Virus record (IMG/VR): IMGVR_UViG_3300036835_000463
Location: 1 to 44,251 of that record
Source: a virus
Direction: 5' to 3' (one strand)
DNA length: 44,251 nt
Both the position numbers and the translations under genes were made by a program. Positions 33,985 to 41,585 of this stretch are shown here, in pieces. The notes beneath the pieces are model-generated. The model saw nothing but the letters and a program-made list of their open reading frames with translations, was not told where the DNA came from and did not search any database. Within the stretch, counting starts at the first letter, position 1; every line of letters starts with the position of its first letter.

Positions 33985-34697
33985 CGGTCCAGGAAGAGTT
34001 CGGCCAGGCGCGAGCCTATGTACAAGGGCTGAGCGGCATGGCCGTGGGGACCGCGGCTCTTTTCCTCTTGCTCGGATTCGAGCTAAGGCGGTTGCATGCG
34101 CTCTACAGTGTGCGGCCGGGCAACCCTCACGGTAGAAAGTTAATTCACAAGTATAGTTGTGAATTAACCTGGCCCGAGCTTCTTAAGCGCGAACTGGGCA
34201 TCTCTGCCGAGTGGGCGCGCCAGGCGATGGCAGCTGCTGAAAGGAGCACTGCTCGGCTGCCGGAGATCGACGTCAAGGAACTTCTTAATACTCCCCTGGA
34301 TCAGCTTCCCGATCTGCGACGCGCCGAGATTATAGGCAACGTCCAGCGCAAGCTACCGGTTTCCACGCCGCGGCAATTACTTCTGGAGCTCGGACTAATC
34401 ACTGAAGGCTCCCGCGGCGGCGATACTTCCTGGTCGCGCAATGGCAAAAAGCTTTCGCCCGAAGAAGAGCACAAACGCTGGATGGAAGCTTCGCGTCAAC
34501 GTTTCTTCGATGTCATGAGCGCGTTCTCCGAAATGCCTGATGAAATTTGGAAAGCGTCCTCGATCCAGGACGGCCTTTTGGAGCAGGCAGCCGATGATGC
34601 TGCCGAGTTTGTGAAAAAAGCCCGCGCCTGGCTGCGCATTCCGCGGTGCCAGCGCCACGCGCCCACGCCCGAATTCCTGGCCTCCCTTAAAACGTGA
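33909..34697 (+). CDS. DUF3102-like early protein with internal hairpin
   Basis: A 262-residue protein from ATG 33909; starts at 33879 or 34038 are also possible, and the first 30 residues are in the overlap. Body: LFLLLGFELRRLHALYSV, then TWPELLKRELGISAEWARQAM (HTH-like), then a helical half with charged segments (EEEHKRWMEASRQRFFDVMS). It resembles DUF3102-type proteins and lies three genes before the transposase... two before if the 88-residue gene is counted once. A perfect hairpin is embedded in codons 78-87. Confidence 0.6.
   Translation: MGRRRSSNELGAGQQNGESDRSVELTVQEEFGQARAYVQGLSGMAVGTAALFLLLGFELRRLHALYSVRPGNPHGRKLIHKYSCELTWPELLKRELGISAEWARQAMAAAERSTARLPEIDVKELLNTPLDQLPDLRRAEIIGNVQRKLPVSTPRQLLLELGLITEGSRGGDTSWSRNGKKLSPEEEHKRWMEASRQRFFDVMSAFSEMPDEIWKASSIQDGLLEQAADDAAEFVKKARAWLRIPRCQRHAPTPEFLASLKT
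34140..34167 (+). repeat. Perfect AT-rich inverted repeat inside a gene
   Basis: Arms TTAATTCACAA and TTGTGAATTAA (11 bp each) flank the 6-nt loop GTATAG. It is in frame and encodes LIHKYSCEL. The AT content contrasts with the GC-rich surroundings, suggesting an operator, RNA hairpin or inserted element. Confidence 0.8.
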
Positions 34698-34960
34698 TGT
34701 ACGACCAGCTCGAACTTCATTTCCCTTTGCCGCCAAAGATCGCGCTGCCGGACGATTCCGTGCTTCGCGATGCGATCCGGCCTGGCGAGTTTCATTCGTC
34801 GCATGGATTCGTTTTCATCTGGAAGAGCGGTCCGCCGGAATTAATCGCTCCGAACGCCGTGCCGTCGGCAACCGACGGAATGCGAGCCGTGATTTGCGGC
34901 TGGGCTCGCGTCGGAATCCCACAGGAGATTTTCTCTCACCACCATCAATCCCTCAATTAA
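34694..34960 (+). CDS. Small early protein before transposase, unknown
   Basis: An 88-residue protein (MMYDQLELHFPLPPKIALPD, FHSSHGFVFIWKSGPPELIA). No family recognised. ATGA overlap with the previous gene and 4 nt gap to the transposase. Confidence 0.58.
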   Translation: MMYDQLELHFPLPPKIALPDDSVLRDAIRPGEFHSSHGFVFIWKSGPPELIAPNAVPSATDGMRAVICGWARVGIPQEIFSHHHQSLN

Positions 34961-34964
34961 CCCA

Positions 34965-37058
34965 ATGCAGCATTTTTCTCTCTCCATACCTTCCTCATCC
35001 TTGCAAGAGCTCTTGCAAGGCCTGCCCGAATCTGCGCGCAACGATTTTGAATATTGGCGCTCGCGCCTGGAGCCGGTGCTTAAAAATCCGAAATCCGAAA
35101 TCCGAAATCCGAAATCAAATGGCGTCTGCGCGCGTTTGCGAATCATTGCGACTCAAACCGGCGCACCGTTCAAGACCGTCCTCGGCAAATATTATGCGGC
35201 GAAACGCGGCGGGATCGTCGCCCTGGTCGACAGGCGTCTCGCCGGGCCCAGCTGGTGGCTCCGGAAAGAACAACGCTCTCTCAGCGATTCCGATAAGGAA
35301 CTCGTCAAACTTTACTGCGAAAAAAATCAGCGCAGCTCGCGCAGCGCGGTCAAGCATCTCCGGCTCCATTTTATTCGCGGCGCGATCAAAACCGAGACGC
35401 CGATCAACCCCGACACCGGCTATCCCTATGGATGGTCCATCGATAATCTGCTCCGTTACGCGCCGACCAAGTACGAGCTAAAAGCCACGCGCATCGGCCG
35501 GAGCGCCGCGGACAGCGAGCGATCGCTCGTTTACACCACGCGCAAAGGATTGTGGGTCGGCAGCCATTACATGTTCGACGACATGTGGCACGATTTCGAG
35601 GTCAACAGTTTTTCGGAACGCCAGGCAGGCCGCCCACTGGAATTGTTCAGTCACGATCTTTTCGCAGCGCGCAAAGTGCGCTGGGGTATCCGGGTCCGGA
35701 CACGCAAAGATGACGATAGCGGATTTCACGGGCTGACCGAGCGCATGACGCGATTCATTCTCGCTGCGACCCTTTATCTCGATGGTTATTCGCCGCGCGG
35801 CACGGTCTGCATCGAAGAGCAGGGAACCGCCCGGCTTACACGCGGAAATATCGAGCGCGATCTGCACGACTTGTCGAACGGCTTAATCACGGTCGATGGC
35901 GGCGGAATGAAAGGCGCGAAGGCGCATGCCGGCCAGTATCCTGGAATTTCGCGCGGCAACTTTCGGTTCAAAGCCAGCCTGGAATCATCGAACAATCTAA
36001 CGCACAACGTTTTTGGCGCATTGCCAGGGCAGACGGGCAAGGATCGCGATCATTGCCCGGAAGAACACGCCGCGTTGATGCGCAACAATGCCGACCTCCT
36101 GGCCGCGCGACAGCATTTACTTCTTTCTGGAGTTAGTCCCGAGCGAGTCGCGTTGCTCGAATATCCGATCCTCGAAATAAACCAGTTTATGCAGCTCGCC
36201 GCCGAGCTCTATCGCGCGATCGACGAAGATCCCGATCACGACCTGGAAGGCTGGATCGAATGCGGCCATGTCGACCAGGAATTGTTGATCAGCGGCAAAT
36301 GGATCTCGCAACAGAAACTTCTCAACGATCCCGCGCAATCTGCTCTAGCGCTAGAACTCATTCGCGCCGGCCAAATCAAAACTCGTCCCCGCAAAATGAC
36401 ACGTGGCGAAGTCTGGCGCTCCGGCGCCGGCGAGCTGGTCCGGATCCCAGGTCACGGCGTTTGCGCCATCCTCGGCGACGATCTAGCCACTGAGCGCAGG
36501 GTCCGCAAAAACATGTTCGAATTCGAGGACGCCGAAGTCGGCCCAGGCGAGCATCGTTACCAGGCGCTCGCGCGCACACCGAACGGCGAAGAAGTGCGGC
36601 TAGCCGACCGGGAAACTTATCAGACGTTCGTTAATCCGTTCGCGCCCGAAATGCTTTTCGTCAGGCGCGCAAACGGTTCTTACCTCGGCGAATGCCGACG
36701 CATTGAAAAGCCTTGCAGGGCGGATGTCGAAGCCGTGCACAGACTCTGCGCCGCGCGTGCGAAAGAAGAAGCCGAGCTGCTCGCCCCCATCCGGGCCAGG
36801 CATTTGCGCGACGCCCGCGAGAAAACTGCACGCCACGCCCGCAACGCCGCCGTGCTTCGCAGCGCGCCCCTAACGATCGAGGAACGCAGCCGCGCAGCGG
36901 CGCTGCGCGACGCGCAGCGCGAAGTCACTGATGATGATGTCACCGCTGCTGTAGAGGCAGGCGTATCGCCTGCGACTCCTGAAATTTCCGCCGAGGAGAT
37001 CAGCAATCTCTTCGCCACCGACCCGCAACCTGAAAACAACGATCCACACCCATGGTAA
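34965..37058 (+). CDS. MuA-like DDE-type transposase
   Basis: A 697-residue transposase. The catalytic core has FDDMWHDFEVN (Asp 205/206), TVCIEEQGTARL (Glu 284/285) and FRFKASLESSNNLTHN (Glu 340), then LPGQTGKDRDHCPEE. The spacing from 284 to 340 equals the 56 residues between D336 and E392 of MuA, so the second catalytic acid appears to be Glu instead of Asp. The C-terminal region (about 440-560) is a beta-barrel-like domain, and the end is a basic helix. A heptanucleotide tract encodes NPKSEIRNPKS at 41-51, and a palindromic repeat encodes VEAGVSPA near 663. It would bind the GGTTTGAGAA end sites. Confidence 0.85.
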   Translation: MQHFSLSIPSSSLQELLQGLPESARNDFEYWRSRLEPVLKNPKSEIRNPKSNGVCARLRIIATQTGAPFKTVLGKYYAAKRGGIVALVDRRLAGPSWWLRKEQRSLSDSDKELVKLYCEKNQRSSRSAVKHLRLHFIRGAIKTETPINPDTGYPYGWSIDNLLRYAPTKYELKATRIGRSAADSERSLVYTTRKGLWVGSHYMFDDMWHDFEVNSFSERQAGRPLELFSHDLFAARKVRWGIRVRTRKDDDSGFHGLTERMTRFILAATLYLDGYSPRGTVCIEEQGTARLTRGNIERDLHDLSNGLITVDGGGMKGAKAHAGQYPGISRGNFRFKASLESSNNLTHNVFGALPGQTGKDRDHCPEEHAALMRNNADLLAARQHLLLSGVSPERVALLEYPILEINQFMQLAAELYRAIDEDPDHDLEGWIECGHVDQELLISGKWISQQKLLNDPAQSALALELIRAGQIKTRPRKMTRGEVWRSGAGELVRIPGHGVCAILGDDLATERRVRKNMFEFEDAEVGPGEHRYQALARTPNGEEVRLADRETYQTFVNPFAPEMLFVRRANGSYLGECRRIEKPCRADVEAVHRLCAARAKEEAELLAPIRARHLRDAREKTARHARNAAVLRSAPLTIEERSRAAALRDAQREVTDDDVTAAVEAGVSPATPEISAEEISNLFATDPQPENNDPHPW
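35084..35116 (+). repeat. Heptanucleotide tract (AAATCCG)n
   Basis: Four copies of AAATCCG plus AAATC inside the N-terminal part of the transposase; 21 nt give a seven-residue repeat (NPKSEIR). Confidence 0.9.
36950..36974 (+). repeat. Palindromic coding repeat, copy 5
   Basis: TGTAGAG followed by GCAGGCGTATCGCCTGC (one change from the core), encoding VEAGVSPA in the C-terminal tail of the transposase. Confidence 0.8.
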
Positions 37059-38149
37059 AAACGATCGAAAGAAATGGTGTAGAGGCGGCTGTCTCAAGCC
37101 GCATTCCATCCACCGACCGCGCGATGCAGGCTGAAGCTTCCAGCGCGCATTCACGCATTAACGTCCCTCTTAATCTGGACAACTGGAAAACCCTTCCGGA
37201 AAATGTCGTCGCCGAGCTTACCTGGTTTCACCAGCATTTGCTCGATAACAATCTTTCCTGGACCGAAGCCGAGCAAGCCATCAGTTACGATCGCTCCACC
37301 GTGTTCCGTGTTCTCAAAGGGACGTACGAAGGCAGCTGGCAAAAAATCGTGGCTGCCATCGCGAGTTATCGCAAGCTCGACGAACAACGCGGTTCGATTC
37401 AGAAAAACGAGTTCGTAGAAAACTCGATCTCGCGTCTCATCTTCGCAGCGCTCGATTACACAATGGCCAATAACTCGCTCGCGATGATCGTGGGCGAATC
37501 GCGCAGTGGCAAAACGATGGGCGCCAAAATGTGGTGCCAGATGAACAACCACGGCCGCGCGGTTTTCATTACCGCTCCGGTAGTGGGCGGAACCAAGGCT
37601 CTCGCCCGCAGGATCGCGAAACGCGTCGGTGTTAATCGCAATCAATCCGTGCCGACGCTGATCGAGGCGATTTATCGCGCGTTTAACAAGAACAGGATCT
37701 TGGTCGTCGACGAAGCGCATCGGCTTTTGCCGAATGACAGTCGGGTCGTTAACCCCAACAACGTCGAGATCCTGCGCGACATTCACGACGAGACCGGCTG
37801 CGCGCTGGCATTGATTTCCACCAGGCGCCTACAGAATGGGCTGGAGCGCGGCGCATATCAGTACGAGCAGCTGACCGGGCGATTGTCCGGCGGAATGCCA
37901 TTCATCATCAAACCGAAGATCAAACGCGGCGACGTCGTTCCCATAGTTAAACAATTCGTTAAAAATCCGAGCACGGGATTGATCGACGACATGGAAAAAA
38001 TCGCGAATGCGCCGGGTCGCCTTGGAGTGATGGTCGAGATGCTCAAAGTCGCCAGCCGCATCGCTAGCAAATCGAAACAAAGCCTCGATGAAAGCCACGT
38101 GCACAAAGCCATCGCTATCCGTGCGCAAATGTCAGGAGGCGGCCAATGA
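37052..38149 (+). CDS. MuB-like AAA+ ATPase (target selection)
   Basis: A 365-residue protein overlapping the transposase stop by 7 nt. The N-terminal HTH-like part (WTEAEQAISYDRSTVFRVLK) precedes an AAA+ domain: Walker A GESRSGKT (148-155), Walker B RILVVDEAH (215-223), sensor LALISTRR. This matches MuB/TniB-type proteins that capture target DNA and activate the transposase. Residues 10-18 (VEAAVSSRI) come from a relative of the palindromic repeat. Confidence 0.87.
   Translation: MVKTIERNGVEAAVSSRIPSTDRAMQAEASSAHSRINVPLNLDNWKTLPENVVAELTWFHQHLLDNNLSWTEAEQAISYDRSTVFRVLKGTYEGSWQKIVAAIASYRKLDEQRGSIQKNEFVENSISRLIFAALDYTMANNSLAMIVGESRSGKTMGAKMWCQMNNHGRAVFITAPVVGGTKALARRIAKRVGVNRNQSVPTLIEAIYRAFNKNRILVVDEAHRLLPNDSRVVNPNNVEILRDIHDETGCALALISTRRLQNGLERGAYQYEQLTGRLSGGMPFIIKPKIKRGDVVPIVKQFVKNPSTGLIDDMEKIANAPGRLGVMVEMLKVASRIASKSKQSLDESHVHKAIAIRAQMSGGGQ
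37078..37103 (+). repeat. Palindromic coding repeat, GGC-variant (copy 6)
   Basis: TGTAGAG then GCGGCTGTCTCAAGCCGC, the same layout with different arms. It encodes VEAAVSSR near the N-terminus of the MuB-like protein, in the same phase as the other copies. Confidence 0.65.
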
Positions 38150-38856
38150 AACATTCATTTGGAAGGTATGAATTCGCTGTCCGTGAAGCCGCGCGCGCGG
38201 CATCGCTCCCGATTGAGGAACTATTTAGCGCTATATCCAGAGATCTCGACACAGCGCTGGAGCTGTTTCCTGCCACGAAAGCTCTAGCCTTGGTAGAAAT
38301 GATGATCCTGCAGCGAGGTCTAAAGAGCCTGCACGTTTTCATCGAGTCCGCAGAGCTGTCGGAAATGCTTCCTCGATTTATAAGGAAGCCGGAAAGAGTG
38401 TTCTTTGACAGAGCCTGCGAACTCGGATCCGGGCAGGCACTGTTTCTGCATCGGCCCACAAGACAGGGCCTCTTGATGCACTATTCTGAAACGGTCCTTT
38501 TAATTTCGCGCAAGGGCCGGGTCTGGTTCGGGCCTTGGCATCTATTCGAGAACGTTCAAGACGAGGAAGTGATGTTCTGTTTTTCCCTGGCGGCTTATAT
38601 GACCAAGTACCCTGATCTGATCGTTCCGGGATTTCCTGAGAGCCTGAAGCACCCTAATGAATATAAGCGCTCTGCTAATGTCAGCGTTAAAACGCATTCG
38701 CGTTTGTTAGGTCGCGCTCCTCTCGGCGGTCCCGTCATGGCGTACTGGAAAACATACAGATCGGACCGCTATATCAATATGCAAGGACAGGTCGAGCTAA
38801 TCCTGCCGTACGTCAGGGGCAAGTGCAGAATCGTGACCGTGAAGGAGGCTGCATGA
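38146..38856 (+). CDS. Early protein, unknown
   Basis: A 236-residue soluble protein: an N-terminal helical half (REAARAASLPIEELFSAISR, TKALALVEMMILQRGLKSLH) and a mixed second half with many Tyr/Arg. Codon use looks less GC-biased than its neighbours. No family recognised. ATGA overlaps with the MuB-like gene and the next one suggest co-expression with transposition genes. Confidence 0.6.
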   Translation: MKHSFGRYEFAVREAARAASLPIEELFSAISRDLDTALELFPATKALALVEMMILQRGLKSLHVFIESAELSEMLPRFIRKPERVFFDRACELGSGQALFLHRPTRQGLLMHYSETVLLISRKGRVWFGPWHLFENVQDEEVMFCFSLAAYMTKYPDLIVPGFPESLKHPNEYKRSANVSVKTHSRLLGRAPLGGPVMAYWKTYRSDRYINMQGQVELILPYVRGKCRIVTVKEAA

Positions 38857-39107
38857 ACCGCCGTTCTTTCTTTGGCCTTTTAATGGCAGCAGCCGGAGCC
38901 ACGGCGATCGGAAAGTTACTGCCGAAGCTCGCACCAACTCCAATCATAGGACCTAAATGGCAATTCCTAATCTCCAGGGCCGCTCTCGCGCAGCGGCCGG
39001 TCGTTCCCGCTCCATCCGTTGCTTGTTTTTACAACCTTGAAGAACTGCAAAAAACGCTAGGTGCGCGTCGCGGGAAGAAAATCTTCTTCGACAGATTCCA
39101 AGCATGA
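38853..39107 (+). CDS. Small exported protein with Tat-like N-terminus
   Basis: An 84-residue protein starting MNRRSFFGLLMAAAGATAIG: a twin-Arg motif (NRRSFF) then a weakly hydrophobic stretch, typical of Tat signals. The remainder is short (TPIIGPKWQFLISRAAL...). No mature domain recognised. ATGA overlaps on both sides; the longer frame from 38823 was not used. Confidence 0.58.
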   Translation: MNRRSFFGLLMAAAGATAIGKLLPKLAPTPIIGPKWQFLISRAALAQRPVVPAPSVACFYNLEELQKTLGARRGKKIFFDRFQA

Positions 39108-39274
39108 AACAGACGATCGTCATCTGCTTAACGGCCTTCGCGATCGCCACCGAATACCTGATGGTCGACATGGCGAAATTCAAAGCGCGAGCCGAGATGA
39201 TCGACCAGGCCGCTCGCGCGCTTCGCGATTTCCACCAGCCCCAGGCAGCAACACCCCGCCTCGAACATTTATGA
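39104..39274 (+). CDS. 56-residue protein with N-terminal hydrophobic segment
   Basis: MKQTIVICLTAFAIATEYLM is a signal- or anchor-like start, followed by a helix (KFKARAEMIDQAARALRDFH). ATGA overlaps at both ends. Unknown family. Confidence 0.55.
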   Translation: MKQTIVICLTAFAIATEYLMVDMAKFKARAEMIDQAARALRDFHQPQAATPRLEHL

Positions 39275-39678
39275 AACAGACCCCTAATATATATAATGGT
39301 GGCGCTATAGTGCCCCACCCGCGCATCACCCGTCGCCAGCGCATGTTCGTCCGGCGCGCCCTCCGGCTGGAAACCAACGCGAAAAAACTGTTTGGCAAAA
39401 TGCGCGAAGCAATCAGTCTTGCTTTGCAGAACGGCCTCGAAGTCGGAACCCCGGTCGAGATCGAGATGCCCGGCCCCGACGGTAAGTCGATCAAGAAATT
39501 CGTCCGGATCAAAAACAACTTCACCGGCGACGTCGCCTTCAAGCGGTCTTACCTGTCACGCTTCGAGATCGAAGACGTCCCCAAATATCAATGGCCGGGA
39601 GCGCCGCAAAAGAAATCGAAGCCGGAACCGGCGACGATCAGCGAGGGCGCGATGAACGACGGAGAGACCGAATCATGA
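39271..39678 (+). CDS. Small basic early protein, unknown
   Basis: A 135-residue protein. A helical basic half (HPRITRRQRMFVRRALRLET, KMREAISLALQNGLEVGTPV) precedes a beta stretch (KKFVRIKNNFTGDVAFKRSY). ATG 39271 overlaps the previous stop. May bind nucleic acid; no family recognised. Confidence 0.58.
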   Translation: MKQTPNIYNGGAIVPHPRITRRQRMFVRRALRLETNAKKLFGKMREAISLALQNGLEVGTPVEIEMPGPDGKSIKKFVRIKNNFTGDVAFKRSYLSRFEIEDVPKYQWPGAPQKKSKPEPATISEGAMNDGETES

Positions 39679-39773
39679 GATTTCCTCAAAATAGGGTCGG
39701 GCCCTCTTCCAGTGCATGGATAGTCGCTGCGGCGGCGATAAGAGGGCTGGGGCTGGGCCCGCTAGATTTATGA
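39675..39773 (+). CDS. 32-residue ORF spanning a hairpin-rich gap
   Basis: A tiny frame (MRFPQNRVGPSSSAWIVAAA...) whose start and stop both form ATGA overlaps with neighbours, the only strong argument for it. It covers an imperfect inverted repeat (CGGGCCCTCTT at 39698-39708, AGAGGG...GGGCCCG to 39761). It may instead be an untranslated structured spacer. Confidence 0.35.
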   Translation: MRFPQNRVGPSSSAWIVAAAAIRGLGLGPLDL

Positions 39774-40081
39774 ACAACACCGATACAGAAAAGAAAACGT
39801 TCGATGAATGGGCGCTGGTCGAGCTATTCGGTCACGCGCGAATCGTCGGTCGCGTAACAGAAGCGACGATTGCCGGCGGCGCATTTATTCGTGTCGACGT
39901 GCCTGATAAGGACGGCAAGACAATCTTCACCCGGTTCTTCGGGCCGAGCGCGATTTATTCCATGTCACCGATCACTTACAATATGGCTCTCGCGCTCGCC
40001 GCGAGCCAGAACTCAGCGCCGGTCAAGCAATACGAAATGCCGCGCCAGCTCAACGAGATCGCGGAGGAGGAGCCGGAATGA
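39770..40081 (+). CDS. Small conserved phage protein, unknown role
   Basis: A 103-residue protein of a type I recognise from many phages: FDEWALVELFGHARIVGRVT, then GGAFIRVDVPDKDGKTIFTR and FFGPSAIYSMSPIT. Two beta hairpins and a helix. Function unknown. The start at 39770 overlaps the preceding stop; the longer frame from 39716 was not used. Confidence 0.68.
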   Translation: MNNTDTEKKTFDEWALVELFGHARIVGRVTEATIAGGAFIRVDVPDKDGKTIFTRFFGPSAIYSMSPITYNMALALAASQNSAPVKQYEMPRQLNEIAEEEPE

Positions 40082-40428
40082 ACCATTTAACGCGGTTCAT
40101 TTCGACAGCTAATCCAGGCATAACAATCATGGCCTGCGGTGAAAGAGGTTCTGGCGGCGCGAACCACTTTTACATTATCCGAGCGGGAGACGAATTCGGT
40201 CGGCTCGAATTCCAGCGAGGCGGCATCCTGGAAGCCGGAATTAACGGGATCACGAATGAGTCACTGCTCGCCGTCGTGATCGACCGCCTGGAGGGATTTC
40301 AGTCGGGTAACTTTGCTTGCCGCGAGAACGCGATCGCGCTCACCAGGATCCAGGAAGCGCTAATGTGGCTTAACAAACGAACTGCCGACCGCCTGGCTCG
40401 AGGAGTCGAAGGCAAAGAAGAAAAATGA
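40078..40428 (+). CDS. Small early protein, unknown
   Basis: A 116-residue protein with an alpha/beta pattern (GGANHFYIIRAGDEFGRLEF, QRGGILEAGINGITNESLLA) and a helical end. This type recurs beside the previous gene in phages as I recall, without known function. ATGA overlaps on both sides. Confidence 0.6.
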   Translation: MNHLTRFISTANPGITIMACGERGSGGANHFYIIRAGDEFGRLEFQRGGILEAGINGITNESLLAVVIDRLEGFQSGNFACRENAIALTRIQEALMWLNKRTADRLARGVEGKEEK

Positions 40429-40697
40429 TCCTGATCTGCCCTATCTGTAGCCACGAGAGCGTCGTTATGAACAGTCCAATCGTGAAATGCTCGAACTGCC
40501 TCCGAACATTCCAGCTCGAAGACGAAATGCTCCAAGAGATCGTGCCGATCATGCCCGATGAATTCAACAAGCTCCTCGATCGAACCTGCGTCGCGCTCAC
40601 GATCAACGGCAAAGGCAGATACGTTCTTCGCCGAGCCCTCGAGAATGCGTTCCATCTCGGTAGCTCGAAAATATTTCGTCGGTCGCCCATCGCATGA
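40425..40697 (+). CDS. Zinc-ribbon protein
   Basis: A 90-residue protein with CPIC at 5-8 and CSNC at 22-25, a typical zinc ribbon, followed by a helical part. May bind DNA or RNA. ATGA overlaps at both ends. Confidence 0.62.
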   Translation: MILICPICSHESVVMNSPIVKCSNCLRTFQLEDEMLQEIVPIMPDEFNKLLDRTCVALTINGKGRYVLRRALENAFHLGSSKIFRRSPIA

Positions 40698-40942
40698 ATG
40701 ACCGACGCCGAAGAGATGTCAGCTGGCAGGTATGCGGCGAGGGCCAGTCGCCATCGTTCGATGGCGCGCAGCTGGCTGTACTGATGGATATACGCGAAGA
40801 GCTGAAGTTGCTTCGCTACAATTTATCTTCAATCAACATGCTATTTCATTGCAGGAATTTCACCGCTATTCCCGCCAAGCTAGATTCGATTCGCAAAAAT
40901 ACTGCTCCCAAACAGATGAAGAAAGTTCGTAGGAAATCATGA
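40694..40942 (+). CDS. Small early protein, unknown
   Basis: An 82-residue protein: a beta-like N-terminus (RDVSWQVCGEGQSPSFDGAQ), a helix (LAVLMDIREELKLLRYNLSS) and a basic end. ATGA overlaps at both ends. No family recognised. Confidence 0.55.
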   Translation: MNDRRRRDVSWQVCGEGQSPSFDGAQLAVLMDIREELKLLRYNLSSINMLFHCRNFTAIPAKLDSIRKNTAPKQMKKVRRKS

Positions 40943-41472
40943 ACCTCGCCCGCGCCAAAAAACTCGCAGCCAGGATCGTCGCCGAGCTCGAGCCCTTTTG
41001 CGATCGCATCGAGATCGCCGGCTCTATCCGCCGGGAACGGCCGGAAGTAAACGACATCGACCTGGTCCTGATCCCGAAGCCGGGCGCGAAAGACAAGATT
41101 CTCAATCGCTGCGCGCACAAGCTTCACATTGTGACCGGCGGTCGCCGCCCGGATCTGAGTAATGTCACCTTCGTCAGCGGCAGCGCAGCTCCATTCCAGC
41201 TCGATCTCTTTTTCGCGCACGATGAAATCATCGACCTCGTCTCCACAAAGCCGACCAATTGGGGCGCCGTGCTTCTCTGCCGCACCGGCAGCATGCAGCA
41301 CAACATCCAGCTCTGTAATTACGCCATCACTAGGGGCCTGAAATTCGCGCCCTATCGCGGCGTCATCGATCGCAACAATGAGATCATCGCCAGCGCGACA
41401 GAAGAGGAAATCTACGGGGCGCTCGGCCTGGTCTGGCGGCATCCGCGCGACCGTGAGGTTCTGAACATATGA
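40939..41472 (+). CDS. Minimal PolX-type nucleotidyltransferase
   Basis: A 177-residue protein with the pol-beta palm signature: RIEIAGSIRRERPEVNDIDL (GS at 28-29, Asp 39 and Asp 41) and a third acid in FQLDLFF (Asp 89), then TGSMQHNIQLCNYA and the PolX-like end LGLVWRHPRDRE. The N-terminal helix-hairpin-helix and fingers of full PolX enzymes are missing. It could add nucleotides to gapped DNA, perhaps helping repair of the transposition intermediates, or act on another substrate; this is inferred. Confidence 0.75.
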   Translation: MNLARAKKLAARIVAELEPFCDRIEIAGSIRRERPEVNDIDLVLIPKPGAKDKILNRCAHKLHIVTGGRRPDLSNVTFVSGSAAPFQLDLFFAHDEIIDLVSTKPTNWGAVLLCRTGSMQHNIQLCNYAITRGLKFAPYRGVIDRNNEIIASATEEEIYGALGLVWRHPRDREVLNI

Positions 41473-41585
41473 GGCCCGGCAAAGCAAAGGAAATCTGCGT
41501 CGAGCTCCTCGTGATCACTCTTATATGCTGCGTCGTTTTCTGGCTCCCCATCGCAATCTTGTTTTTGTTGAAAGCGCTTCACTGA
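41469..41585 (+). CDS. 38-residue single-span membrane peptide
   Basis: A charged N-terminus (MRPGKAKEICVE) then one membrane helix (LLVITLICCVVFWLPIAILF). ATGA overlap with the PolX gene and TGATG with the next gene support translation. Confidence 0.55.
   Translation: MRPGKAKEICVELLVITLICCVVFWLPIAILFLLKALH

Noticed and set aside
34140-34167. Protelomerase (linear plasmid-prophage telomere) site
   Set aside because: The palindrome is short, lies inside an early gene, has a 6-nt loop, and no protelomerase or partition gene is present; the phage is integrated and has transposition genes.
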